Source: Xylona heveae TC161
Lineage: Eukaryota > Ascomycota > Xylonomycetes > Xylonales > Xylonaceae
DNA: 64,000 nt
Assembly: GCF_001619985.1 (NCBI RefSeq)
Contig: NW_017264196.1
Span: 1,178,001-1,242,000, forward strand
Direction: 5' to 3'
Of the stretch, positions 35,907 to 47,892 are shown in pieces; within the stretch, counting starts at the first letter, position 1; the number at the start of each line of letters is the position of its first letter. Made by a program: the position numbers and the translations under genes. Under the pieces are notes generated by a model. That model ran no database searches, had not been told where the DNA came from, and saw only the letters and a program-made list of their open reading frames with translations.

Positions 35907-37854
35907 GTTTTCAACTCTGAAAAAAGCGCACAGCCCACCAGCTCGTCGCAGAAAACCATTCAGACACCAGCATCAAGGTGATTTCAGGTAACGAGAGCCC
36001 GCCGGGTGAAATGGTAGCGGGCAAACGGAACAGTGCTCCTGAGCGATGGAGAGACGCGGTCGAAAAGCGGATCAGGCTACAATGCAGGAAGACGGAGGCG
36101 GGTTGCAGCTCAATTAATTTGGCGTCGGTTTCGCAATTGAATGTAAAGACCGAGCACAAACTTTCAGGAGGACGAGAATATACACAATGAACCCTTGCAG
36201 TCCAGATAAATGTCAACAAATGTGAGATGTGGAACGACTGCGGCTGATATGACGGGCGAGATGACAGAATCGTTCTCCGAGAGGCAATGCTTTCTCTTTT
36301 GAATCTTGAGATGGCTGTCCAGTTGTAGATTCTATTAATAACCAGTATTTCAATGATACAGAAGTGATCTTGGCTGGCCGAACAAGACCAATAACAGAAT
36401 AATGCGGTGGCGGGAGTCGGATCGTTGCTGGTCAGTTTACCGTTGGTTGCCGGGGGCCGCGATGACGCGAACCTGCCGAGGAGGCGAGGCGAGTTTATCA
36501 AGGTTCACAACGCGCCCCGAGATGAGCTAACGAAGAATCTATGTAAAATATATGGCTTGCTCAGAACATGAATATCTTACGGGGAGATGAAAAAGGCTTG
36601 ATGGGACGTTCGATCGGAACAGACCTACTGAAGCTTATATACAATAAGGTCATCAGAGGGGAGAGACTCAACAAGGGCCGAGACAGGCACGACACGAGGC
36701 CGAATGCATGAGGGCACGAGCACGAGGTAAATGAGTACAAAAGATAACCATTGGCCAGAAAATATGGTTAAAATGTGGCCAGGAGACGTGGTGGGGTCAC
36801 TCTGGGACGCGTATCAGCAATAACAGGAGCTAAACCCAGTTAGGCTACACCTCAACATGGCCCACTTGTGCAGTTTTCACAATAATAATGCATATTGTGC
36901 TTCATCAAATCCTCAACTGACATCTTCCTTGACATTTATACAAAATCAAAGATTGCAATATTATACTTCGTCATTCCAAACTCCAAACCTGTCTTTTAGT
37001 TCAAACCCAATTTTTAGCTCTTTTGCTCCTGCTCTTCTTCTACGATTAGCGTCTCAAAAGCCGCTCTTAGAACGCTTCTTCGGAGAAGGAATGTCTGGCA
37101 TGACTCGAGTTATTTGAATACGTGGATATTGGCTGATTGACATGTCAAAAATTTACCTGATTTCGCTTTTTCTATCTCACAAGCCATTCATGTTCATGTG
37201 CCTACGGCACTCAATTCTGTCGATCCGTTGGAAGCTTTTTTATGCCGATATCAAGGACTCTGCGATTTATTATCACAAGCTCGCAGTAACACTTGACTAT
37301 CTCGTTTAATCAAACTTTCTCTAAGATGCTCCACAATAACTAGAATGCAGAAGATGAAGAAGACATTGATGGGTCGAACGATTTGTCCTGAACGATCTCT
37401 GTCGAAAAGCTCCTTTTGTCAGCAAATAAAGAAGCCGGAAAGTCCAAGAAAACAATAGAATACATGATAAATCTGCCGCAACCACATGCCTTCCGTTTTT
37501 GCCAATGGAATCTCCATTGCAAACCTGACATGGGGATTCTCCACGAAGTTGGGGTCAATAATACTGCACTCCGGTATGGTGTGAGATCAGCCGAGAGGGC
37601 GTGCGCATCGGTCCTGAAGCTAACGAGACGCCGGACCGGCGCTTGGCAGCGACAACGATAATGGACGGGCCGAGAGAGGCATGAATCTAGATAACATGCG
37701 CGGATATTTAATCCTCGAAAAACCCCCCTATCAAAAATATGAAGTTATTTCCCAGTCGAAAAAGAAATTAACATTTCACACGTAGCGATTATAATATAAT
37801 TCACAAACTCACAAATAAATCAGTTTATATTACAAGCCAAACCCCACCATCGCA
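35907..37854. promoter_or_regulatory. Divergent promoter region of the Whi5-like gene and the alcohol dehydrogenase
   Basis: 1,948 bp between divergent start codons. Open frames here (36857-37117, 37340-37558, 35911-36501) are weak and match no family. Next to the dehydrogenase gene the sequence becomes AT-rich. Confidence 0.5.
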
Positions 37855-39570
37855 ATGGTGTACCCTGACACTTTCGAAGGATTCCAGGTCTGTATCCACA
37901 ATGCATTAAAACCTTTTATAAGTTGTATCGCAAGACTGACCTTTCAACGAACAGATTGATGGTCCAGATACTTGGACAGAGTTTCAGAAGCGTCCGGTGA
38001 GTTGTGTCTACAAATCGAATTAATTTTACATGTGAGAAGATACTGGACTAACAGAACAAGTAGTTTCAACCCAAGCCGTTTGGTGACTACGACGTTGAGA
38101 TCCGCATATCGGCCTGCGGTGTATGCAGCAGTGACATCCACACGATAAATGGTCTGTACAATCCTCCATGTACTTCAATTTTAATCCTCAGTCATGTTTT
38201 ATGTTCCCAATAAATTTACACAAAACCTTATCCATTTTAAAATGCACCAAGCTAATGGATTGTAGGTGGATGGGGGGAGCGTCCCTTCCCTCTATGTGTC
38301 GGCCATGGTATGCCTTTTACTTTTCCTTAGCAACAGCCAAGGAAAACCATGATTTGTACAATTTTATAGGGTAAAAAAAAATATACTCTAACAAAACATC
38401 TGCCTCTAGAAATCGTTGGCACGGCCATCCGAGTTGGACCCAAAGTAACTCTCATCGAGCACGGCCAGCGCGTGGGCGTTGGCGCGCAATGCCTCTCCTG
38501 TCTCGAATGCAAGCAATGCAAGAACGGCAACGAAGTTTATTGCCTCAAACAAGTCTCGACGTACGGCAAGAAATACCCCGGCACAGACATCACCACTCAA
38601 GGGGGCTATGCATCGCACATTCGCGCGCATGAGTACTTTGTCTTTCCTATCCCAGAGAAGCTGGACACCGCGCAGGCCGCGCCCATGTTATGCGCCGGAA
38701 TCACTGCGTACTCGCCTCTCGTCCGCCATGGCTGTGCGCCAGGGAGCAAAGTCGGCATTGTCGGACTGTACGTCCCTTTTTCTTTTCCCTTTCTTCCCTC
38801 TTTCTTTCTTTCTTTCCTCCTTCCTTCCGTCCGTCCGCCTTCAGCAGCGAACAGTACCGGACAGATCTACAAGAAGAACACGCGCAGCTAACATTGATAT
38901 TCCAGCGGCGGCATCGGCCACTTTGCCGTCATGTTTGCCAAGGCCCTCGGGGCCGAAGTCTGGGTCATCTCACGGACCCGCGCCAAGGAGGAAGACGCAC
39001 GCAAATTAGGCGCGGACGGCTTCATCGCTACATGCGAAGAAGAATGGAACGAGCCGCATCGTATGACTTTTGACCTTGTTCTGAATACGGCGAACTCGTC
39101 AAAGGGCTTCGACCTGAATCGCTATCTGAGCTTGCTTGACGTGCACAAGCGGTTCATTAGCGTGGGACTGCCAGAGGGATCGGGCAACGAGATCCATGCC
39201 AAGCAGCTTCTCGGAAACGGCGTGCTTATGGGCGCCAGTCACCTTGGAAATCGCCAGGAAATGCTGGAGATGCTGCAGTTGGCTGCGGATAAGGGAGTCA
39301 AAGGGTGGATCGAGGAGATACCCATCTCGGAGGATGGCTTGAAGCTGGCTGGTAAGTTTTGATGGCGCATTACCTTTAACCCCCTTTACACTTCTTTTTT
39401 CATTTTACAAGAGCCTAAGATGAGAAAAAATTAAGCCCGCAAACTAATGAACAATAGTGACGAGACTGCATGATAATGACGTCCGGTATCGTTTCGTACT
39501 GACAGAGTACTGGAGGGCATTTGGTATCACCATGAAAGAGTTGGCGCTGGCATGTACTTCGTGTCACTAG
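37855..39570 (+). CDS. Zinc-dependent NADP(H) alcohol dehydrogenase (ADH6/cinnamyl type)
   Basis: Seven exons: 37855-37887, 37955-37996, 38064-38151, 38266-38307, 38410-38767, 38906-39351 and 39458-39570, encoding 373 residues. The catalytic zinc region is CGVCSSDIHT ... PFPLCVGHEIVG. The structural zinc cysteines are in QCLSCLECKQCKNGNEVYC. The Rossmann motif reads GLGGIGHFAV and is split by intron 5. The C-terminal DVRYRFVLTEYWRAF requires the last intron. These are features of the medium-chain ADH6/CAD group, which reduces aldehydes, including aromatic and branched ones, in the cytosol with NADPH. Introns 1 and 3 use GTCTGT donors. It is convergent with the aldolase gene, with tRNA-Ser between them. 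The true substrate is unknown. Confidence 0.95.
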
Positions 39571-40583
39571 ACTGACAGACTTATATTAAAGCTACCTGTC
39601 AGTATTATGTGTATTAATGAGCAGAGATGATGTATAGACACGGTCTGGAGCATGATGGGGAGTTTGTCGGCAAGGCATGATATGAGAGTAATGAGGCGCA
39701 AGCGGGGTCGAAAAGAGAGCCATTCTTTGCATCATGAATTTTAATCGAGTATACCTAGATTGTTGGAGAGAGATTACACGCATAGATACAGGATTATAGC
39801 ATGATAAGCTTCAATGCAACTTTGACTAGTTACTTCTCTCATTTTCCATAAGTGTCAATTCCTCCCCTCTGAATACGCAGGCCTCGTGAATAACATCCTT
39901 CAAGAAGGCCTCTCATGGAACCCCTTCAACTTGACAAGTTAAAAATGATGAAGAGTTTGGTGTCCCGTATCTATCGACAACTTCTTTCAGAATATAGGGA
40001 ATAAAAAAAATTAAGAAAATTTGGCAAAAAAGAAAGTCGTCGCGAACAAGATTCGAACTTGCGCGGCCGAAGCCATGTGCTAACGCTAGTCGATTCCGAA
40101 GAACCGAGGAGTAGCAGGCACACCCATTAACCACTCTGGCATCGCGACTACTCGTTGGAGAGCTGCAGCGTTAATCTGCTTTATTCACCAATGATGACTT
40201 CTCTATATCTTACTTGCATATTCCAACCTTCTCCGATGCCATGAATATTGGGCAATAAAAGGTCTTGCAGCGTCTTGTTGGATAATTTTAAATAGTTCAT
40301 ACGTAAAATGTATTTTAATCTGCTTAATGATGCTTTGTATGAATGATATCTATATTTTTTTTGTGAAGAGAAATTTTAATTGTTGACGTTCTTATTATAT
40401 ACTCAGTCGTGATTATCATTTCGTCTGGGAAATCTATGCTGAAATTGGAAAATCAATTCATCTCCACGTAAATTGCTACCATAATTGCCTAACATTTTCG
40501 ATTGCTCAGAAATCATCTGTCCATTTTATAATATCTCATTGAAATCGAGCCAAGAGCTCTGCGCATGCGATCATTAATTTACC
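39571..40583. other. Intergenic region carrying tRNA-Ser
   Basis: About 1 kb between the convergent dehydrogenase and aldolase genes. Apart from the tRNA at 40038-40148 it is AT-rich with no coding signal. Confidence 0.6.
40038..40148 (-). tRNA. tRNA-Ser(GCT) with a 30-nt intron
   Basis: On the minus strand the acceptor stem GTCGCGA (40148-40142) pairs with TCGCGAC (40045-40039), with G as discriminator base at 40038. The A box follows (CCAGAGTGGTTAA). The anticodon stem TGTGC pairs with GCACA (40080-40076), and the loop CT-GCT-A-A gives anticodon GCT (40115-40113). A 30-nt intron (40111-40082) sits between positions 37 and 38, the standard place. The long variable arm (TGGCTTCGGCC) is typical of serine tRNA, and the T arm contains GTTCGAATC. 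It decodes AGC/AGU. Confidence 0.95.
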
Positions 40584-41549
40584 TCACAACCCCGCTTCAT
40601 ACTTCATTATATCCGCCAGATCTTCGCCGAGCTGCTTCGTCTTCTCTTCGGACAACCGCGCCAACGGGCGTCTCGGGTAGCCACCGTAGCCAAAATATAG
40701 TTGAAGGGCAGCCTTGGTGCCGGCAACCCCGCCCTTGGTAGTGATCCAGTCGCCCTGAGACACTAATGTCTGGAGCTTGATCGCTTCATCAATCTTACCC
40801 TGCGACCAAAGATTCCAGACACGCACTGCCGTCTTCGGAAAGACATTGGCGCATCCTGCTATAATTCCAGAGCCGCCGCTGGCTAGGGTCTGTACAGTGA
40901 AATCGGCAAAGCCACCAAAGGCCATGTATCCCGACCCTGCGTTTTTGACGGAAGCTGCATCCAGGGCGGCAGCAACACGGGTAAGTTTGCCTGTATTACC
41001 ACAGGTAAACTTTGTGCCCACGATGTTGGAATGCCGGGAGATGCGGATAATCAGGTCGCTACTCATGTCGATCCCAGCGACTGCGCCCGGGTAATTATAT
41101 AGTAGAATGGGCAATGGTGACGCATCTGCTACGGTGGTGTAGTAGTCGTAGAGCACATCATCTGTCATAGCCGGGCGAAAATAGCTGGGCGGAACGAGCA
41201 ATACATGGTCAGCACCAGCTTGGGCAGCTTCGCGGATGAGACTCAAGGTCCCTCTGACGCTTTGCTCTGCGGCACCGGCGATGACAGGAACATTTTGAAA
41301 GCCAGCTTCGTCAAGAGCTTCTCGCGTTGCGCGAGTCACTTGCATTCGTTCGCTGCGGTCTAGGTGCACCGCCTCTCCATTTGAACCCATGGTGACGAGT
41401 CCGACAAGTCCAGCTTTGGCCAATCGCACAGCATGCTTCCGAATAGTTGGAATATCTAGGTCTTCCGTTTCCGGATCAAAGAAAGTCATGGTCGGCGCGT
41501 ATATGCCTGGTCGAAGGAGCACATGACGTGTGCCATTGGTATGTGCCAT
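40584..41549 (-). CDS. DHDPS/NAL-family aldolase, similar to L-threo-3-deoxy-hexulosonate aldolase
   Basis: Intronless, 321 residues from the ATG at 41549. An in-frame ATG at 41576 would add nine residues; the downstream start gives the family-like MAHTNGTRHVLLRPGIYAPT. Motifs of the class I aldolase barrel are VTMGSNGEAVHL, LYNYPGAVAGID with the catalytic tyrosine near residue 150, and NIVGTKFTCGNTG with the Schiff-base lysine near residue 178. The C-terminus reads FGYGGYPRRPLARLS. From memory, PTMTFFDPETEDLD and RKHAVRLAKAGLVGLVTMGS closely match the fungal LGA1/GaaC enzymes, which split 2-keto-3-deoxy-L-galactonate into pyruvate and L-glyceraldehyde in D-galacturonate breakdown. Fungi carry several paralogues, so the substrate is not certain. 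An ATATATATAC box at 41874-41883 lies about 330 bp upstream. Confidence 0.88.
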   Translation of the reverse strand: MAHTNGTRHVLLRPGIYAPTMTFFDPETEDLDIPTIRKHAVRLAKAGLVGLVTMGSNGEAVHLDRSERMQVTRATREALDEAGFQNVPVIAGAAEQSVRGTLSLIREAAQAGADHVLLVPPSYFRPAMTDDVLYDYYTTVADASPLPILLYNYPGAVAGIDMSSDLIIRISRHSNIVGTKFTCGNTGKLTRVAAALDAASVKNAGSGYMAFGGFADFTVQTLASGGSGIIAGCANVFPKTAVRVWNLWSQGKIDEAIKLQTLVSQGDWITTKGGVAGTKAALQLYFGYGGYPRRPLARLSEEKTKQLGEDLADIMKYEAGL

Positions 41550-42947
41550 TTTAAATGTAATTGTGAGATATTCCACAAAGACTGGCTGTGAAGGAGGATT
41601 GTAGAAAGATGTGAGCTAAGGTCAAGGGATGTCGGACAACTTGGGTGTTGTTACGGAGCGCAGAGGTAAATGCTCGGGATAGTTATCAATGAGGCCTGCA
41701 TAGAAGTTGTTAATGTAAGTAAACTGTAGTGCTAAACCAAAAACCTACCGTTCTTAAGGATTTTAATAACAGTATGAATTTAAGTGGCAAACGTAATGTT
41801 TCCTGTCAGCTGTTCTGAAAAGGCTCCTTAGCTGCTCTCCAAGTGCGAAGAAAGGTCAGGACCACTCCAGCCCATATATATACGGGGGGAGTCATGATTG
41901 TTATCGCATAAAGTGTGGAGGTGACGTTAGAAACTGGTCTGAGCCGGGGCTCAGCCTGGATCTAACCACCGAGCCCCTCCGTGCTTGCTCGCGCATTCTG
42001 ACCCGAATACGTCTCCTCTAAGCTTGTTTCGCATAAGTGAAATCGCCCGCCTTGGCTGTCTTGTGTTGGGTCAGAATAGTTCATCTCGGCTGTTTCAGCG
42101 GGAACTGTGGTACTCCTCTAGCTTCAAGCCGGTAGTCGATCAGTTGGCTCTTTGACTAAATAAACCGGGGTAGCGAGCCGAAGTTCAACCCGCGATAGAG
42201 TGGGGGACCAAGTGGGGTTGAGTGGGGGTTGCTCAATGGAGGTTTTTTTTGGGATGGCATGGAGACTCGCCTTGATATGATGGCAGGGCCTTTCTCAAGA
42301 GCATATCATAAGTCATGGAAAACGAAAAATGACGCCCGAGTGATTGCGCGTGGTTGATTGAACACTTTTTTTCCTTTCGCGGTGGAGGTTTTGTGCTGTA
42401 CTCTACACCTTTTTGGATTTCAATGCTGCTTAGCAAACATTGTACAGATGCTACGAAAGACCGCTCGGAGGTAATTATCCCGAGATGGGGAGCAAAAAGG
42501 GGACCACCGTCGGTTCTTTTATCCAACAATTTTCACAACTTCGTCAATAGGATATGATTCTGTAATTAAATCTGCTACCCAGCGTCGGTGTTGCACCAAA
42601 AAGCCTGTCTTCCGTAAGAGAGAAATTGACCCAAGCGTGCTTGACTCATTATGTATGTTTGCATGATTCATTTAATGATCCAATCTCCAAAAAAGCATAG
42701 GAGCAAACTGTACTGTACTGAATTGAACCACCCGCAATCCGCATAGAAGGGTATCATTCAGCATGAAATTGAAAGACTGATGCTCGTCGACAATGACGCA
42801 ATCTGGGAAATTCGACAGGCTTATGAGGATTCAAAGCGACCATTCGAATATTAGACATGTTCATGATACCGACAGCAGCAGTTGAGTATCAGAACAGTCT
42901 AGAGTCGCTTCATCTTGAGAGACATTGAGAAGTGTCGATCGATGATT
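41550..42947. promoter_or_regulatory. Upstream region of the aldolase gene, no gene seen
   Basis: 1.4 kb between two minus-strand genes. 41870-42250 is GC-rich with runs such as GAGCCGGGGCTCAGCC, the look of an inducible-gene promoter, and an ATATATATAC sequence lies at 41874-41883. The open frame at 42233-42529 matches no family. Confidence 0.45.
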
Positions 42948-43814
42948 TTATTCCTGTTTACCAGTGGTCTTTGCTGCAACCGCAAGCCCCTGAAGAATCT
43001 CCCGGCCGAAAACATATGCCATATAGCTTGGGAATGCAAGCCAGGCACCGCTAGCTTTCGTTAGGATTTTTCAGCCCAAAGGCAAACAAAAGGGGTATGA
43101 TACTTACTTGGGAATGAGCCAAGCGATGATCAAGGTCAAGGCATCGTTGTGGCCAATATGTTTGAATCCAGAGTAATACTCATTCAGCCCTATAAAGGTT
43201 AAGCTACGAAATTCAAATGCTTGACTCAACCATGAACGGCCAAACTTACAGTAGAGTACTGTCTTGCTCAACGTCATCACCGCGGTTGCATACCCGATCA
43301 GAACAGCTGCGCCGGCCATCTGCCCGGAAACAACCCTTGGTTGACCCAACCATCCGGCTTTCCTTGATTTTGGAGCACCACGACCCCTACCAGATACCAC
43401 CTTGCCATATCTGAAAACAATAGCCAAGTATGCAACATAAAGGAACGTCTCGAGCAAGTTGAGCGCTGACTGCGCAGCCGGGAAACCGTCGCTCTGTTCA
43501 AAAGCTGGCAGGCCATATACATAGTCTACCGAGCCATAAAAAACGTAAGGAAGCCACAATGGGCTATGAAGAAATCCTCCAGGCATCGTATGTGGTCGGA
43601 GAAACACATAACCAGCATCCCAGAGCACCAACGGGACCGCAATCGCAAGCCATAACAATGTTAAATTGGATGGCGTATGGGTCCATTTCTTGGAGGTGGA
43701 CGAGGTTGATGAAGTGGGTGTAGATGAGCGCACGACTGACTTCGATTGAGTTGATTTTGTTGGCGAAAGAGTGGGCTCTGGGAAGTTCTTTGGGTGATTG
43801 CGCGTGGAAACCAT
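42948..43814 (-). CDS. EXPERA-domain (emopamil-binding-like) membrane protein
   Basis: Three exons, 43814-43250, 43189-43108 and 43050-42948 (introns of 60 and 57 nt), encode 249 residues. After a Ser/Thr/Lys-rich 45-residue N-terminus there are about five hydrophobic segments: LTLLWLAIAVPLVLWDAGYV, the SPLWLPYVFYGSVDYVYG region, NLLETFLYVAYLAIVF, MAGAAVLIGYATAVMTL and DALTLIIAWLIPNGAWLAF. The spliced C-terminal half, VLYWLNEYYSGFKHIGHND followed by WLIPNGAWLAFPSYM, is the EXPERA pattern shared by emopamil-binding proteins, TM6SF and TMEM97. Some members are sterol isomerases; others have unknown roles in ER lipid handling. It is divergent from the FIT/Scs3 gene 2.5 kb away. No reaction can be assigned. 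Confidence 0.82.
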
Positions 43815-46341
43815 TTTGAGCGCGTCGCTCTATTGTTGCGACAAGATAGTGTACGGAGATGAGGATGAAGTGTTTTGAATCCTTCGGGAAATGATCGCCG
43901 AGGAGTATTGACCGAGCGATGACCGTGCAGCGTAGATTGACCGCACCTCTTTTATTTCCCTTTTCTTCTTCGTCTCCAAGGCTGCCATGCAAATGGTGAT
44001 ATATTCGGGCTGCGCGCGGTCGGGGGGATACAGGCGAAGTTGAACATTCCAATGGCCATGATGTAACACAAATATAGTGGAGCGCCATACCCGAACCAGC
44101 CCGCCCACCTTTCGCACCTTCCCCGGATCCATCAACCACCGCACTTTCCTATTTCGGGGAACATCTCCACTTTCAGTTCTTCATCAACGACGTGCGTAGC
44201 AAGATAGTTCCACCCCAATGACGAAAACATTGAACACTCTTTATTGATGTCCGTTATTACGCATGCCATATATCACTGGTTCTTAAATTTCTTCCTGAAT
44301 GTCTTTGAAAATTACTCATATTTCATAATTTGCTTGTCTGCGCTCCACTGTATCTCAATGATGTTACTTTTGCGTGATGATTTTCCTTTTCTGTTGATGA
44401 AGAGTTTCTAAGCTTGCCGGGATCCACGAGAGCTTTCTCTCAATTTACGTTCTTTTGCATTCTGTGCGTTGCTTGAAGCTATGTAATCCTTTCGTCAAAC
44501 TCTATTCAGCTCAGGACATAGTTTCTCATTGAAAAATGTTGAGTTTCCCGACAGCGTTTGTGCCTTGAACGAGCCTGTCATCTTCCCACCGACATAAACC
44601 GACAACTATTGTGATGGGTTGCATTCAGAAAAAATGATATGACCATAAGTCTCAGAATCTTTCAAGCGGGCTTCTGACCGCGGGCTTCTGACGGAAAATA
44701 TCTGACGACCAACGGTGGAGAAATCATTTCCCAAAGTCACGTCCCGTAATCGACTCGCAATGGTTCCAGGCCCTCGAAGATTCCATGATTACGTTGCTCC
44801 CTCAATCAGCTATCATAGGAGTAACAGCTCAGTTGATAGAAAGACATCGAGAAAAAAAGCTTGGCGATCATATTAGCTTTGGCAAAAATACAAAAAGCTC
44901 AGCAGCCCCCACCGGCTGCCTACGAAAACCCCCCGTACGAAGATTTTACTCTACAATTAAGTGCCGAACTTGGGTTTTGGTGGGGATCTACAATAATCGT
45001 GGGAATGTTGCTATCGTCGGGATTCGAACTCGGTTTCTGGATTGTCGTGAATATCGAACGGTGAATATCGGCGGATTTGGCGAATAGGAGAAGTCGAAAA
45101 GCGTGGTTTACGGGACCGGTCAGGCTGAGAGGTGGCGGTTAAACCAACTCTGCCATCATCCCGGCCAGAAGATATCTCGAAGAACTATCTTATATACTGG
45201 AGGTTGATTATCTACAATTGGCTGCCACAGCTCTCAGCATCGACTGCCACAAACCATCCCCTATACAGCCCAACCACTCGAATCGGCCAACGTTTCTACT
45301 CACCTCACCTATCTCGCCGGCTTCCATCCCACAAAGGTGCGTCACCCGCCAACGATGTTTATGGTGTTTCCCCGTCATCTTTCTTCATGGCTCCCTTGCC
45401 TGACTCGAGGCATTGGACTACCAAGTAAGCCCTGCGAGCGACCTGCCTCTCATAGTTGAATTTGTCTTTCCAAACAGCTTGTCTTGCTCTTTTTGGGCCC
45501 TCGCTTCCGGTTTTAACTGTGTAAACCGATGTCCTTCGTCCACTCTGCTAAACAGTCTTTTTTTTATACCCATCAATGGCTTCCCACTAAGAACAAGACT
45601 TCATACTTGTTCGGACGGTTTGTATGAAACAAAAGAGTGAGAATGATAATCTATTTCTTCGGTCATTTGGAGAGAAGCGTATATTGATATGACATATCTT
45701 CAGCCCCCTTGAACCTCGAGCGGCTGCACAGCCATATCGAGGTAATTTACAAGTCTATCAGCATTTTGGTATTTTACGTGCGTTCTTCCCACTATCAGCA
45801 ATCGCAATTTGATGGATAAAGGGAATGAAAACCCATGGCTTTCAGCGGGAGTTTCTCCGGCCTTTAAATTGTCTTCGAGCGTTTATTGCTTGTGAAATGC
45901 TTCCATAACCAAGTAGGACTCTTCCTTCCAATGTTAGGATACTGTGGCGGACGAGCTTCCTTCGAAGACTCTAAAAGATTTTTACTAATGATAAAATGCT
46001 GGAGTCGAGGGGAAAATCTCAGAATTGAAAAAATATCAGAGGCGTAGTAGAAAAAAAAAACCTTCGATACCCGAAGTAGATATTTTATAAGCCACGTGTA
46101 GTTTGTCGTTGGTCGTGCCTGGCTGTGGCGCTGCCTGTGGGATACACCTGGGTCTAGCCGAGAAGAGAGTAACGTCACAACGTCATCTGGCATGTTGATC
46201 TTTTTGGAGATCCCAGCTCAGCATCAGAGCGTCAGACCTTGTCCAACTTTCTGCAGGGCAGTTTTTACATACACCCGTCACAATTTAATTCTGAAAGAAA
46301 AACACTACCGTCAGCTCATGCAGTAGTATTCAGGAGCAGAA
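43815..46341. promoter_or_regulatory. 2.5-kb divergent intergenic region, no gene seen
   Basis: Lies between the start codons of the EXPERA gene (minus) and the FIT/Scs3 gene (plus). No supported CDS. A pair of Pol III-like boxes is present on the minus strand at 45144-45155 and 45019-45031. The remainder is moderately AT-rich. Confidence 0.5.
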
Positions 46342-47417
46342 ATGTCCTCATCTTCCACCATCTCGCATCGTGATAGGCGAGACAAGTCACAAGAAACAAT
46401 GAATGGATCTGCTCCGCGGCCGTCAACACCATCGCAAGCTGGCCAACAGCGCCCACCATATCTTCCTACGCCCCTTGAATCAATCCTACTCGCAATATAC
46501 CCTGCTACACTTCTTCTGGGCTCCCTCTTTTCCCTAATCGATCCCTCTGCCCGCGTCGCTCCATACAGCGCAACCCTCCAGTCACACCCACCGGAAGTCG
46601 CACCCTCATATTTTGCGCAAAAAAAGAACATTTTCAACGTCTGGTTTGTCAAGAAGGGATGGTTCTGGACAACACTAGCGTATTTCATCTTTCTGTTCAC
46701 TCATCCATCGACCGGCCCTTCTCGCCATCCCGTCTTAACGCCGAGGCGAGTGCGCGGTTTTCTGCGCTGGACAGCGGTCACACTATGGTGGATGGTCTTG
46801 ACACAATGGTTTTTTGGACCTCCTTTAATCGACCGAAGCTTCCGCTTCACTGGAGGACAATGCGAGCTCGTACGCGACCCTGAGGCAAGGGAAGATATGA
46901 GCGCTCCGCGCGAAATTCTGTCCGCTACTGCCTGCAAGCTCGCAGGTGGAAGTTGGAAGGGAGGTTATGACATTAGCGGGCATGTGTTCATGCTTGTGTT
47001 GGGAAGCGCTTTTCTATGGCTGGAGATACTCCCGGTTGTTCTGCGCTCTGCGGGGCTTCGCGAAGATCGTATTATCAAGACCCCAGCCGGAGAGGTCAGG
47101 GAATCTGGACGTGAGGTTGAGGTGGAGAGCATCGGAACGGCACCTCACGCGCATGGAGATCCGAGTACCGGAGTCAAAGCTGCCGTTGTGGTTGTTGCTC
47201 TATCGTGGTGGATGCTGCTTATGACAGCGGCCTATTTCCACACTTGGTTCGAAAAGGTTTGTGATTGGACCCCTGGAATAATGCCTTCGTATAATGCTAA
47301 TATAAACTCTACCAGTTTACCGGTCTTGTGGTCGCCTTTTTCGGCATATTTTCTGTCTATTTCCTCCCTCGAGCTGTACCCGCCGTGAGGAATGTGATAG
47401 GTATGCCCGGCGTATAA
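46342..47417 (+). CDS. SCS3: FIT family lipid protein (Scs3/FITM2-like)
   Basis: Two exons, 46342-47256 and 47316-47417 (59-nt intron), encode 338 residues. Hydrophobic spans begin at about residue 48 (LESILLAIYPATLLLGSLF), and the rest of the protein has several more. The family's two invariant histidines are visible in YDISGHVFMLVLGS (near residue 214) and in TAAYFHTWFEK (near 300), the second directly before the intron. Splicing adds FTGLVVAFFGIFSVYFLP and a short tail. FIT proteins sit in the ER membrane, hydrolyse acyl-CoA and support lipid-droplet budding and ER phospholipid balance. In yeast, Scs3 mutants need inositol. Without the intron the frame would continue into an unrelated tail. 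Confidence 0.92.
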
Positions 47418-47892
47418 GAAGACTATCATCTCTTCCGTTCTTCTAGCATAAATCGTTTCTTAACTCAGCTTAATTTCACAAAGTATCTTTGAGGGCATCT
47501 GGTCGCTGAGCATTTATTGCGATACTTTGCCCAAATATGCGGAGAGACCATATATTATGTCTCCCCAAGTATTCGTTTCTTTCTCTTTCAAAAGTCGCCA
47601 AGCTCTTTTGCCAATTTTAAGCGCAAGAAATCCAGCTCTCGAAATGGTAAATCTTCCATCCATTCCGTTATTTGAAGCAAACAGGATACAGTCACGGCAT
47701 GATTAGAGTTCTCCACTCGTATTCATTCGATATCACCGTTCATATTTAGAAATATGTCATACGTCAAGGATTATATTATTAGAGATAATACAAGTCTGGA
47801 AAAGTCTGACAAATAACGATCCCAAGATAAAGTGCATTTACCAAAGTTCAAAACCAACCCAGAAGAGAAGAGACTAACATGGTTTTGAACAC
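47418..47892. other. Convergent 3' regions, no gene seen
   Basis: 475 bp of AT-rich sequence between the FIT/Scs3 gene (plus) and the monooxygenase gene (minus), tail to tail. Confidence 0.55.

Noticed and set aside
41550-41576. Upstream in-frame ATG of the aldolase
   Set aside because: The extra nine residues (MEYLTITFK) are not typical of the family. The ATG at 41549 gives the expected N-terminus.
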